DNA of 56,088 nt. It comes from Lachnospiraceae bacterium AD3010. Lineage in GTDB: Bacteria > Bacillota > Clostridia > Lachnospirales > Lachnospiraceae. The DNA lies in the NCBI GenBank assembly GCA_000622025.1, contig KK211390.1:66314-122401 (forward strand), read 5' to 3'. The translations under genes and the position numbers were made by a program. The notes below the pieces were generated by a model. The model saw nothing but the letters and a program-made list of their open reading frames with translations, ran no database searches and was not told where the DNA came from. Below are positions 34,801-41,844 of this stretch, in pieces (the stretch's first letter is position 1; each line of letters opens with the position of its first letter).

Positions 34801-35655
34801 TCCCTCGCTGTCAGACAGTCCGTGCTTTATCAGATAATACTCGGAAAGAGCCATAGCAGAGTGAGCCCAGCAGGTTCCGTAAGGGCTCTGGCTTCTGGTC
34901 GCAGGATAGGTGTCTTTCAAATAAGAAAGGATTTCTGATTCCGTACCTTCGGGAAACTTTGCCTGGACCGACTCCGGCTCGGAGACATATCTGTTCCTCA
35001 TAAGCCGCGGCTCATTGACTATTTCATCTATGGCATCTGAATACTCAAGGTTTTCATCCACAACAGGAGTATCATTGTCCCAGGGCATCTCTATATAGCC
35101 GCCCACGACCATCTCACCGTCTTCATCTGTTTCTTCGTTTTCTTCCCGATAAATGGTATTTTCGGAAATCACGATCTGATTTTCAGATACCTCAAACGGC
35201 TCTTCCCCCTCACTGCTTTCATCAGGGGCTTCATTAGATGCCGCATCATCAGTCTCTTCCGTGCTTTGTGGGTCTTCTTCATAAGCCGCGCCATTACTGT
35301 TATTCTCTTCGGCCGCTTTGCCGTCTTCTGCAGCAGCTCCGTCATCGCTGTTATTCTCTTCGACCGCTTTGCCGTCTTCTGCAGCGGCTCCGTCATCGCT
35401 GTTATTCTCTTCGGTCGCTTTGCCGTCTTCTGCAGCGGCTCCGTCATCGCTGTTGTTCTCTTCGGCCGCTTTGCCGTCTTCTACGGTTCCAGGCACTTCA
35501 TCCTCTGAAACCGCTCCTTCCCCATCGGCAGCTTCAGTTACTTCCGGCACTTCATCGGCATATACCTCTGAAAGCAGCATTGTATTCTGCGACATAATGA
35601 ATGACGCAGCAAGAATAACAGCAAGACCTTTTTTCCACAAAGCTCTGTATTTCAT
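28876..35655 (-). CDS. Secreted papain-like (C1) protease with FnIII, MBG-like and Big_2 domains
   Basis: 2,259 residues. The ATG at 35655 (MKYRALWKKGLAVILAASF) begins a signal peptide ending near SEVYA; a GTG three codons upstream is an alternative. Four acidic 17-residue repeats (EDGKAAEENNSDDGAAA type) follow. The protease domain has QSPYGTCWAHSA (Gln and Cys, about residue 260), NHAVAIVGWDD (His, about 430) and LVRNSWTTD (Asn, about 463). It is followed by a lectin-like domain (about 505-670). Then come five FnIII domains (about 672-1148), MBG/YDG-like domains (about 1150-1670) and five Big_2 domains from about 1838. No sortase or membrane anchor. Probably an extracellular or wall-bound protease; the substrate is unknown. 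Confidence 0.92.
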   Translation of the reverse strand: MKYRALWKKGLAVILAASFIMSQNTMLLSEVYADEVPEVTEAADGEGAVSEDEVPGTVEDGKAAEENNSDDGAAAEDGKATEENNSDDGAAAEDGKAVEENNSDDGAAAEDGKAAEENNSNGAAYEEDPQSTEETDDAASNEAPDESSEGEEPFEVSENQIVISENTIYREENEETDEDGEMVVGGYIEMPWDNDTPVVDENLEYSDAIDEIVNEPRLMRNRYVSEPESVQAKFPEGTESEILSYLKDTYPATRSQSPYGTCWAHSAMALSEYYLIKHGLSDSEGAVDKTVNYSELQLAYFCYNQAPNPVMGDTGDRVNYKKSSKDFLNFGGNLDFAAQSLMRYNGVTTDENDAAYSNAASVLQNGLNDEYASSKDVSHLKNEYMISIRENPKLVKQAILENGIVGTSFYASDSYLNSSTNSYFNNVNTGTNHAVAIVGWDDNYAITNFKSGRRPGKPGAWLVRNSWTTDTRFSYYSYFWLSYEDTSLKDTAYVFEMAAPEEFYDNNYYYDSQLHNVSTAPANKVANVFSVKGSAKAAGETLNAVQLDTTLYGNVKYKIQIFRNLSDASDPESGEEVSEAKTEGTLPFAGKYTIPLNSAVSLSRGELFSVVITTTGGRIDRETSYDWADNSGNTLEMKTAIGRDESFYYSGSAWKDMATAYQGNLCIRALTSDVGGASLPEKIGSLSVRNKTESTVSLAWSEAGNAGGYEIWYSSKENGTFSKAGKTSSEERKFTHTGLEGGGTYYYKVYPVRNGSISEKDVSPVVSVTTLAAVPDVEITYVGNYSARVKWEALSNCDGYELNYGEEGSNSLFSLGRLEKDDTEQLIKYLSPNRTYFVEVRSYLVDPEGVTTYGEYCRKTFKTNNGTGTAVTNLKAEPYSKSIIYLSWDKSDEALYKVEKSTDGVNFSDVFGGVLSQTYAYIQGLTSSRPYYFKVTSVYYKLGSEKDEFPSEIVSAYTKLPAVNNVNVAVNDSNDAIVVTWSASEGAHYYSVFRKGNGDDDFQPLGIVAAGGELRYADTSALPGRRYLYRVYPCRTNSLTDKEGEVLGGYGTGIPLDDVGEPQVSDITSTGATISWSAVPGAEGYEIGCYDFENKTWVAKGKTGSDGSEYDLTDLLPDTRYYVSVRAFTDEVGGYYKNYTYFTTLANSAPPKELFTVVTDNIVYDGQTHEATVTSTDDKINKAGIDIQYAEVRNGKVGSFSLNLPKKVGTYQIQISTGKTEDYSASRLTDESWRFTISPAPSSVSVAPVGKDLTYNKNGQDLVTAGEAVGGILQYKLGADGTYGKAVPKATDAGDYTVYYKVIGDSNHNDSQEESITVTIKQAGHSNETTIGSAKFGHSGEVDLSSQIETGGSLKDGSVSVTEDPESVLDGDLKLDGNKLKYSFINDQSKAGCTAVVTVGVNGGKNYEDYSISVTLTVTEKPAQVVEFSGINGGRLEKIYGDEDFAEAATVTSGDGAISYSSSKPEVATVDKDGKVHIINAGETVITAVAAETDEYAEGKSEYSLSVKKKQIIVSGIKAKDKVYDKSTSVSLNFAGAVLNGKKNSDDLSVEADGAFTDADAGENKAVKITNIRLTGSGIDNYELSPSGQQSVTYAAIEKKIIGLSWGETEFIYDGDPHTPLAEATGVIDGDECKVTVSGEGTNAGEYIAVAGSLSNANYKFSEKKEIIFKIKPADIGLFTAPLAVADLTYNGTEQELVKAGSADGGTLYYAVSEKSVSEPAIYSDKIPTKKNAGNYTVYYYVHGNNNHNDTEVASVDVEIGRGDYPEDKKPETEIQTPYTTKKLSQVALPSGWIWSDGDKDKELKENEPLTAIAVYNAADKNNYKEDGLSVEITVTRDGPVRATGVRLNQTSAGILVGKTITLAATVLPADAYDKKVSWKSSNTGIASVSQTGVVKGVSGGTAVITVTTDDGKYSATCKVTVTVPVTGVKLNKTAATIVKGKTLALTAAITPSNATNKAVSWKSSNTKVATVSSKGVVTAVNGGTANITVTTTDGKKSAVCKVTVTVPVSSVKLNKTKASVVRGYTLTLTPTIAPSNATNKSVSWKSSNTKIATVTSKGVVKGIKAGTANITVTTTDGKKTAVCKVTVTNPVAVKSVKLNKTKASVVRGYTFTLTPTIAPSNATNKSVSWKSSNTKIATVTSKGVVKGVKAGTANITVTTADGKKTAVCKVTVTNPITVKSVKLNVTKATLKKNQSVTLKATINPYNATNKTVAWKSSNTKIATVTSKGVVKGIKAGTASITVTTADGRKTAVCKITVK
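28890..30130. repeat. Tandem Big_2-encoding DNA repeats
   Basis: Five tandem units of about 240-250 bp encode the C-terminal Big_2 domains. The middle units are almost identical (SWKSSNTKIATVTSKGVVKG repeated). This suggests recent duplication or gene conversion and likely copy-number variation between strains. Confidence 0.9.
35286..35495. repeat. 51-bp tandem repeats in the protease N-terminal acidic region
   Basis: Four near-identical 51-bp units encode the 17-residue acidic repeat just after the signal peptide. They probably vary in number through slippage. Confidence 0.85.
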
Positions 35656-35728
35656 ATTTTCCACATTCCCTTAAAAAAAGATTTTGTTCGTAAACACCAC
35701 AAAAAGCGGCACGCAGAGTACCTTCTTT

Positions 35729-35757
35729 ATTTTATCTTCCGCACATTGCATCGTCAA
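35729..35757 (-). promoter_or_regulatory. Sigma-A promoter of the C1 protease gene
   Basis: Minus-strand TTGACG (35752-35757), 17-base spacer, TAAAAT (35729-35734), about 75 bases upstream of the ATG. Confidence 0.8.
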
Positions 35758-35786
35758 CGTATTAAACTGTATTCTTTATCAAAATA

Positions 35787-35795
35787 TGGTATGAT
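35787..35795 (+). promoter_or_regulatory. Possible extended -10 promoter for the PucR-type gene
   Basis: TGG followed by TATGAT is an exact extended -10. No good -35 is visible, as is common for extended -10 promoters. The leader of about 175 bases would carry two hairpin repeats. Confidence 0.4.
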
Positions 35796-35812
35796 ATGTA
35801 ACAGTTCCCCCT

Positions 35813-35886
35813 TGTCATCCTGAGCAAATCGAAGGATCTTCCCTTCATAATTCGGAAGATTCTTCGGGCTACGCCCTCAGAATGAC
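35813..35886. repeat. Two hairpin repeats upstream of the PucR-type gene
   Basis: A degenerate plus-strand copy (35813-35842) and a minus-strand copy with GGGC/GCCC inner stem and GTA triloop (35856-35886) face each other. With the two promoters this accounts for the 320-base gap 35656-35975. Confidence 0.8.
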
Positions 35887-35975
35887 AAAGTTGAAGGATG
35901 CTCCTGTTATTTTCAAGAGTGAACTTTTACTATGATAGTCAATACAATCCAAGCGAAAGGAGCGGCATCTTTTTC

Positions 35976-37070
35976 ATGATAGCAAATCCCATTATCAAAT
36001 CCTGTCTGGACGAATTAAAGGCAATTTCAAAGGTGGACCTTGCCTGTTATGATATTGACGGCTCGCTGGCAGCCGCAACAGATGAAGGGATGGATGTGAA
36101 TGCATTAAGCATCCGCTCCTTTATCGACAGCGGTGCGGATTCCCAGGTTCACGGCGGCTACCACTTTTTCCGGGTAACGGACGGGGACATTGCGATATAT
36201 GTTGTGGTTACGGATGACAGCAGTGATAATTCCTCCCTTATGGGGCGGATGGCTGCCAGTGAACTTGCCCATCTTGACCGGGCATACAAGGAAAAATTTG
36301 ACAAAAACTCCTTCTTCCAGAATCTTCTTCTCGATAATCTTCTCCTTGTGGATATCTACAATAAGGCGAAAAAGCTCCATATCGATGTTGAAAAGAAGCG
36401 TGCGGTCTACATTGTCGAGCAGAAAAATGACGGGAACGGTGACAATATAATCGATGTCATAAAAGGACTTTTTAACAGCGGTCATGGCGACTATGTCACT
36501 GCGGTTGACGAGAGAGAAGTGATAGTTGTAAAGGATCTGGATGCGGACGACAGCCCTGAGACCATGAGGGGTATTGCAGCAACTCTTGTGGATATGGTAA
36601 ATACCGAGGCTCTTGCGGATGTCAGGGTATCCTACGGCACAGTGGTCCATGAGATAAAGGAGGTCTCAAAGTCATATAAAGAAGCCCGTATGGCTATGGA
36701 TGTAGGCAAGATCTTTTACGATAATGAGAACATTTCCGCCTACTCCGAGCTTGGCGTGGGACGCCTCATCTACCAGCTTCCGGAAAACCTCTGCGACTTC
36801 TTTCTCCGCGAGATTTACGGCGACAGGATCCCCTGGCACCTTGATGAGGAGACACTGCAGACCATTGACCGCTTCTTTGAAAACAGTCTGAATGTTTCCG
36901 AAACCTCCAGACAGCTCTATGTCCACAGAAATACACTGGTCTACAGGATAGAAAGGCTGCAGAAGGCAACCGGCCTCGATATAAGGAAGTTTGACGAGGC
37001 ACTGACCCTGAAGATCTCTCTGATGGTCATTAATTATCTGACTTATCTGAAGAAAAGGAACGGCCTGTAA
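35976..37070 (+). CDS. PucR/CdaR-type transcriptional regulator
   Basis: 364 residues from the ATG at 35976 (MIANPIIKSCLDELKAIS). I prefer this over the upstream in-frame ATG at 35898 because homologues begin at this point and AAAGGAG lies 13 bases before it. The N-terminal third is a sensor-like region. The centre resembles the GGDEF-related domain of CdaR-type proteins. The C-terminus has the PucR helix-turn-helix (SLNVSETSRQLYVHRNTLVYRIERL, about residues 310-335). It is followed without a gap by tadA. Ligand and targets are unknown; sugar-acid or purine regulators share this fold. Confidence 0.88.
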   Translation: MIANPIIKSCLDELKAISKVDLACYDIDGSLAAATDEGMDVNALSIRSFIDSGADSQVHGGYHFFRVTDGDIAIYVVVTDDSSDNSSLMGRMAASELAHLDRAYKEKFDKNSFFQNLLLDNLLLVDIYNKAKKLHIDVEKKRAVYIVEQKNDGNGDNIIDVIKGLFNSGHGDYVTAVDEREVIVVKDLDADDSPETMRGIAATLVDMVNTEALADVRVSYGTVVHEIKEVSKSYKEARMAMDVGKIFYDNENISAYSELGVGRLIYQLPENLCDFFLREIYGDRIPWHLDEETLQTIDRFFENSLNVSETSRQLYVHRNTLVYRIERLQKATGLDIRKFDEALTLKISLMVINYLTYLKKRNGL

Positions 37071-37550
37071 ATGCTTTCTCCAGATGAAAAATATATGAAG
37101 GAAGCCCTGAAACAGGCGAGAAAAGCCTTTGAGCTGAAGGAGGTTCCGATAGGCTGCGTCATAGTCCGGGATGACGGTGTCATCATGGGACGGGGCTATA
37201 ACCGCAGAAATACAGACAAGAGCACACTCTCTCATGCTGAGATATCCGCCATTAAAAAGGCAGCGAAAAAGGCGGGAGACTGGCGGCTGGAGGACTGCAC
37301 CATATACATAACACTTGAGCCCTGCCCCATGTGTGCGGGGGCCATCGTACAGTCAAGGATAAAGCGCTGCGTTTTCGGCGCTTCCTCTCCGAAATCCGGC
37401 TGTGCCGGAAGTATCCTGAATATTCTCAATGAGGAGAGATTCAATCATCAGGTGGAAACTGTGCAGGGTGTTCTTCAGGAAGAATGTACGGAGATTTTGC
37501 AAAGTTTTTTTAAGGATTTAAGAGAAAGGCTGAAGGCTTCAGATGAATGA
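37071..37550 (+). CDS. tadA: tRNA adenosine(34) deaminase
   Basis: Converts the wobble adenosine of tRNA-Arg(ACG) to inosine, an essential modification. The 159 residues have the zinc-deaminase motifs HAEISAI (about residue 55, with catalytic Glu) and PCPMCAGA (about 85), plus the TadA ending FFKDLRERL. Its start codon directly follows the regulator stop, and its end overlaps the next gene by 8 bases. dCMP or cytosine deaminases differ around the second motif. Confidence 0.95.
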   Translation: MLSPDEKYMKEALKQARKAFELKEVPIGCVIVRDDGVIMGRGYNRRNTDKSTLSHAEISAIKKAAKKAGDWRLEDCTIYITLEPCPMCAGAIVQSRIKRCVFGASSPKSGCAGSILNILNEERFNHQVETVQGVLQEECTEILQSFFKDLRERLKASDE

Positions 37551-39318
37551 ACTTCTAAAGGAATCCACTCACAAACTGATAAAGCTCGCGAACCGGCTTA
37601 TCAAAGCTCCCGATAATTATTCGCGGGCAAGAAAAAGCGCTTCTATGAAAAAGCTGAAGATAGCTGTTCTCGGCTCGTACTCTATACAGCACTTTGTAAA
37701 GCTTCTCCGGCTTTTTCTGGACTATGAAAGTATTATCGCCGATATTTATGAGGGTGAATATGACGGTATAAATATGGATGTACTGGATCCGGCTTCACCT
37801 CTCTACTCCTTTGAACCCGCTTTCGTTATCCTCCTTTTAAGACATAATGATTTTCGTTTTCAGGATGAATGCGGGCTTAAGGAAGCCATAGAGTATACGG
37901 ATAATATATTTTCCCATATTTCAAAGATCGATGGTGTAACCGTTTTTATCTCAAATATCGCTCTTCCTCCCGAACGCCCCTGGGGTACTCTGGAAGCGGA
38001 TTACGCTCATACTTCCCGTTCCCTTATGCAGAAATACAATTTGCATTTAACGGAGCATCACCCCGGCAATGTGCGGATACTTGATATGGAGTATCTGTCC
38101 TCGCTGAAGGGGAAGGAGAGCTGGTTTGATGACACCGCATATTTCCTTAGCAAGCAGGGCTTTAATATGGATTACCTGAAGGATGTGGCAGCGGAGGTCA
38201 CAAAAATGATACTCCCGGATCTGGGAATGGTACGCAAGTGTCTCGTTCTGGATCTTGATAATACCCTCTGGGGCGGCATAGTGGGTGACGACGGTCCCGA
38301 TGGAATAAACGTCGACCCCAATGATCCAGCGGGCGAAGCCTTCCGTGCATTCCAGAGCTACATTCTTTCCCTGAAAAAGAGAGGCGTGCTCATTGCAGTC
38401 AATTCCAAGAATGATGAGGATATCGCGAAAGAGCCCTTTGAGAAAAATCCTAACATGATCCTGAAGCTTTCCGACATAGCCTGCTTCACGGCCAACTGGT
38501 CTGATAAGGCCGGCAACATGGCATACATCGCAAAGCAGCTGAATATCGGTATGAACAGTCTTGTTTTCTTTGATGACAATCCTGCGGAAAGAGAGATGAT
38601 CCGCCGCTTCTGTCCTGAGATACTCGTAATCGATGTGCCTGATGCTCCGGAAAACTATGTTAAGACTCTTGACCGGACTGATCCCTTTGAATGGACTGTT
38701 ATCACAAAGGAAGATATGAACCGCTCGGATTCCTATCAGGAAAACCGGAAGAGAGAGGAGATGGCCGCATCCTTTGTTGATTATAAGGAATACCTGAAAG
38801 CCCTCGAAATGAAAGGACGTACCGGGATCGTCGGTGAAAAGGAGGCTGAGAGATTCGCACAGCTTACCAATAAGTCAAATCAGTTCAATCTGCGCACGAT
38901 GCGCTACTCCGACGGAGAAATAAGGAAAATGATGTCAGCAGACGATACACGTCTCATCTTTGTATCACTATCCGATAAGTTTACGGAGTACGGTATCATT
39001 TCCTGCATCGTACTAAAGAAAAGCTCCGGCGCACCGGAGCTTGGAAATACTGATTGTTTCATTGAGAACTGGTGTATGTCCTGCCGCGTTCTGAAAAGAG
39101 GCGTGGAGAACTTTGCCTTCAAAGCAGTATGCGATGCCGCCCGGGAAATGGGATGCTCACGTCTCGTCGGCGAATATATAAGAACCCGGAAAAATGGCAT
39201 GGTTGAGGGGCTCTACGCCTCTCTCGGCTTTTCTCCGATGGAATATCCCGGCCGTGTTCTCTATGAATATGACCTGTCGAAAACAACAGAGACGGACGGT
39301 GTTATACTGTCATCCTGA
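37543..39318 (+). CDS. FkbH-like HAD-IIIC protein with SGNH-like and GNAT-like domains
   Basis: 591 residues in three parts. The N-terminal part (about 1-220; VLGSYSIQHFVKLL, then DDTAYFLSKQGFNMDYL) resembles the SGNH-type region of FkbH-like proteins. The HAD phosphatase domain (about 230-400) has CLVLDLDNTLWGGIVGDDG with the catalytic Asp pair and later VFFDDNPAEREMI. A C-terminal GNAT-like region ends in LGFSPMEYPGRVLYEYD. FkbH proteins dephosphorylate 1,3-bisphosphoglycerate and load glyceryl groups on an acyl carrier protein. An orphan carrier protein lies at 50.7 kb. The terminal codons (LSS, TGA) come from a hairpin repeat. Confidence 0.85.
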   Translation: MNELLKESTHKLIKLANRLIKAPDNYSRARKSASMKKLKIAVLGSYSIQHFVKLLRLFLDYESIIADIYEGEYDGINMDVLDPASPLYSFEPAFVILLLRHNDFRFQDECGLKEAIEYTDNIFSHISKIDGVTVFISNIALPPERPWGTLEADYAHTSRSLMQKYNLHLTEHHPGNVRILDMEYLSSLKGKESWFDDTAYFLSKQGFNMDYLKDVAAEVTKMILPDLGMVRKCLVLDLDNTLWGGIVGDDGPDGINVDPNDPAGEAFRAFQSYILSLKKRGVLIAVNSKNDEDIAKEPFEKNPNMILKLSDIACFTANWSDKAGNMAYIAKQLNIGMNSLVFFDDNPAEREMIRRFCPEILVIDVPDAPENYVKTLDRTDPFEWTVITKEDMNRSDSYQENRKREEMAASFVDYKEYLKALEMKGRTGIVGEKEAERFAQLTNKSNQFNLRTMRYSDGEIRKMMSADDTRLIFVSLSDKFTEYGIISCIVLKKSSGAPELGNTDCFIENWCMSCRVLKRGVENFAFKAVCDAAREMGCSRLVGEYIRTRKNGMVEGLYASLGFSPMEYPGRVLYEYDLSKTTETDGVILSS

Positions 39319-39504
39319 GGAACTCACATCTTGTCATCCTGAGGAGCGCAGCGACGAAGGATCTTATAAAGATTCTTCGCTTCTCGTCTCCCGACTCGGT
39401 CCGCGCTGAACGCGTGCCACTGGCACGCAGCGCCGCTCAGAATGACATTTAGGGTGCCCAGAATGACAAGATATTGTCATCCTGAGCGTCAGCGAAGGAT
39501 CTTA
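39309..39504. repeat. Hairpin-repeat cluster including a 79-bp structured copy
   Basis: It holds a truncated plus-strand copy that supplies the FkbH-like stop, a complete plus-strand nested copy with GCA triloop (39332-39365), and a 79-bp minus-strand copy (39369-39447). A tail fragment and a plus-strand GTCA-loop copy (39475-39504) follow; the latter overlaps the stop of the next gene. It fills the gap. Confidence 0.85.
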
Positions 39505-40617
39505 ATTCGTGATCGTCTTCTCTGTCTCCTTGTCGAAGATGTGGATCTTCTCCGTATCTATCGCAAACTTTACCTTATCGCCGGGACGGGCGTTTGTCCT
39601 GGGATCTACCCTTGCAGTCATTGAGAAATCAGCAAAATCAAAGTACAGGAACACTTCTGCTCCGAGAAGCTCGTAAACCTTGATCTCCGCTTCAAATACG
39701 GCTTCGGGATTTACGGTACTGACTGCCATTTCCGAATCATATACATCTTCGGGACGTATACCAAAGGTAACGGTCTTTCCGGCATAGCCGCCCTCTATAA
39801 CCTTCTTTGCCTTTGCGGGTGGAAGCGGGATCGCATGACCTGCGATCTCCAGACTCGCACTCTCTCCTTCTACCTTTACCACCGCATCCAGGAAGTTCAT
39901 CTGAGGTGAACCCATAAAGCCTGCAACAAAGAGATTATCCGGCTTCTCATACAGATTCTGCGGAGTATCCACCTGCTGCACCACGCCATCCTTCATAACA
40001 ACTATCCTGTCACCCAGGGTCATTGCTTCTGTCTGGTCATGGGTAACGTAGATAATGGTGGTACCCAGTGTCTGGTGGAGCTTGGCTATCTCTATTCTCA
40101 TCTGTACACGGAGCTTCGCATCCAGATTGGAAAGAGGCTCATCCATAAGGAAAACCTTGGGATTACGAACTATAGCACGGCCCATGGCAACACGCTGTCT
40201 CTGTCCTCCGGACAGTGCCTTCGGCTTCCTGTCGAGAAGCTTTCCGAGATCCAGTATTTCAGCGGCCTTCCGTACCTTCTGATCTATCTCATCCTTCGGC
40301 ACCTTGCGAAGCTTCAGTCCGAATGCCATATTGTCATAAACCGTCATATGGGGGTAAAGTGCGTAATTCTGGAATACCATCGCAATATCCCTGTCCTTCG
40401 GTTCCACGTCATTAACCATCTTATCGCCGATATATAATTCTCCGGAAGTGATCTCCTCAAGACCCGCAACCATACGAAGGGTGGTGGACTTTCCGCAGCC
40501 TGAGGGTCCTACGAAAATGATAAATTCCTTATCCTCGATCTCCAGATTGAAATCCTTTACAGCCTCAAAACCGTTTGGATACTTTTTGTAAATGTGCCTG
40601 AGTGATAAACTAGCCAT
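39502..40617 (-). CDS. msmK: Sugar ABC transporter ATPase (MsmK/UgpC type)
   Basis: ATPase subunit of CUT1-type sugar importers. The 371 residues have Walker A GPSGCGKST (about residue 37), the signature LSGGQRQRVAMGRAI (about 134), Walker B VFLMDEPLSNLDAKLR, and the C-terminal regulatory OB-fold region (FGIRPEDVYDSE onward). No permease or binding-protein genes are adjacent. It is therefore probably the shared ATPase that serves several sugar importers, as MsmK does in other Firmicutes. Strong GGAGGAG before the ATG. Confidence 0.93.
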   Translation of the reverse strand: MASLSLRHIYKKYPNGFEAVKDFNLEIEDKEFIIFVGPSGCGKSTTLRMVAGLEEITSGELYIGDKMVNDVEPKDRDIAMVFQNYALYPHMTVYDNMAFGLKLRKVPKDEIDQKVRKAAEILDLGKLLDRKPKALSGGQRQRVAMGRAIVRNPKVFLMDEPLSNLDAKLRVQMRIEIAKLHQTLGTTIIYVTHDQTEAMTLGDRIVVMKDGVVQQVDTPQNLYEKPDNLFVAGFMGSPQMNFLDAVVKVEGESASLEIAGHAIPLPPAKAKKVIEGGYAGKTVTFGIRPEDVYDSEMAVSTVNPEAVFEAEIKVYELLGAEVFLYFDFADFSMTARVDPRTNARPGDKVKFAIDTEKIHIFDKETEKTITN

Positions 40618-40679
40618 TTCTCCTCCTATTGCTGATAGTGTTTTAGATTTTGATTTTGATTTTGTTTTCTTATGATGCC

Positions 40680-40816
40680 TTGTCGCCCTGAGGAGCGCAG
40701 TGACGAAGGATCCTAAGATTCTTCGCGTCTCGTCTCCCGACTCGGTCCGCGCTGAACGCGTGCCACTGGCACGCAGCGCCGCTCAGAATGACAGCCTGCT
40801 TCGCTCAGAATGACAG
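40680..40816. repeat. Hairpin-repeat cluster with 79-bp structured copy
   Basis: A plus-strand nested copy with GCA loop (40680-40713) is followed by a 79-bp minus-strand copy (40715-40793, identical to 43161-43239) and a tail fragment. A short (TTTTGA)n run at about 40643-40663 precedes it. The 614-base gap 40618-41231 otherwise holds the MITE-like element and another copy at 41197. Confidence 0.85.
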
Positions 40817-40861
40817 TCTTGCCACTTCAAATGGGAGTTCTCAACCCACAAGGAATAATAT

Positions 40862-41099
40862 GATTAAAGCGCCAAAAGTAATTGTCACCACACAAGCTTG
40901 CTTGTGGTGGGGACAAGAACTTTGGGCGCACCCCTACACGAGCATGAAGTGGGGCGCACGATGTCCAGTGGACATCGGTTTTGCGCCGACCGGAGCGGAG
41001 AAGGGGCCCCACGAAATGCGAGTGTGGGGTAGGATTGTGGGAGTGCGAAGCACGGAACAATCCGTATTTAATCAAAATGTGACTTTTGGCGTCCGAATC
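40862..41099. mobile_element. 238-bp MITE-like element with terminal inverted repeats
   Basis: The 20-bp ends match at 15 positions and share CGCCAAAAGT. The element is flanked on both sides by ATAATAT (40855-40861 and 41100-41106), a candidate 7-bp target duplication. Inside are fold-back arms such as CCACACAAG/CTTGTGGTGG and CGATGTCC-AGT-GGACATCG (40959-40977). It has no transposase reading frame, so it would need a transposase encoded elsewhere. Confidence 0.7.
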
Positions 41100-41196
41100 A
41101 TAATATCATAAGGTGACAAATGAGACCATTAACGTGTTGCCCAAAGTTTTTTATAAAGTGATGTGCAGAATGACATAGCAGGATCGAATGCCATCA

Positions 41197-41231
41197 TGTC
41201 ATCCTGAGGAGCGCAGCGACGAAGGATCTTT
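41197..41231 (+). repeat. Hairpin repeat, nested GA form with GCA triloop
   Basis: Outer stem ATCCT/AGGAT, GA facing GA, one G-C pair, a second GA facing GA, then GC-GCA-GC. It ends at the DUF624 stop codon. Confidence 0.85.
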
Positions 41232-41843
41232 TCACAACCTCTCAAAAAGCTTTCTGAAAACATATGAAGAAGCAAGGGAAATCAGCGAAAATCCCATAAA
41301 AAGATAAAACGGGATCCCGATAACCGGGTAGAAAAATCCGGCGATAAAAGGAAGCACCATAAGCATAATAAGCACCGCAGTCCATGGCAGAAAGCGGATT
41401 GCCAGGAGAAGTGCGTTCTTCAGGGTGTTTTTTGTAGAATTGTCATATTTAGCCAGAAGCGGAAAAACATAGACGAATTCAAAGAGCCACACGAGCCCTG
41501 CCAGGGAGAGAAGGCACCAGGCCACGATAAACATCCCCCCCGCCCCGTATTTCAACAGGATAACGGAATCCGTTACAAAGACCAGACCAAAGAAAAGAAG
41601 CAGCAGCCATATGACCGTTGCCTGCAGGAAATTCTCCTTAAAAGCCTTGAAATATCCCCTTATGATATAGCCCTCTTCCTTTCCCGCCATCTTCTGCGTA
41701 ATGGAGGAAAGAGCCGTAATTGCGGCACCTGCAGTAAAAACAGGTATGCAGCAGATCAGAAACAGGATATTCAGGATCAGCAGATCCGCAAGCCGTTCAA
41801 GAAAGCTTATCAAAGGTCCTTCATAGCTGAAAAGGTTACCCAT
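41232..41843 (-). CDS. YesL/DUF624 family membrane protein
   Basis: 203 residues with about five membrane segments. The family N-terminus reads MGNLFSYEGPLISFLERLADLLILNILFLICCIPVFTAGAA in outline (residues 1-41), with two cysteines in the first segment. YesL-type proteins often accompany sugar-transport genes but their function is unknown. The ATG lies 1 base after the dgt stop, so it is co-transcribed with dgt. Neighbouring sugar ABC genes other than the shared ATPase are absent. Confidence 0.88.
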   Translation of the reverse strand: MGNLFSYEGPLISFLERLADLLILNILFLICCIPVFTAGAAITALSSITQKMAGKEEGYIIRGYFKAFKENFLQATVIWLLLLFFGLVFVTDSVILLKYGAGGMFIVAWCLLSLAGLVWLFEFVYVFPLLAKYDNSTKNTLKNALLLAIRFLPWTAVLIMLMVLPFIAGFFYPVIGIPFYLFMGFSLISLASSYVFRKLFERL

Positions 41844-41844
41844 A

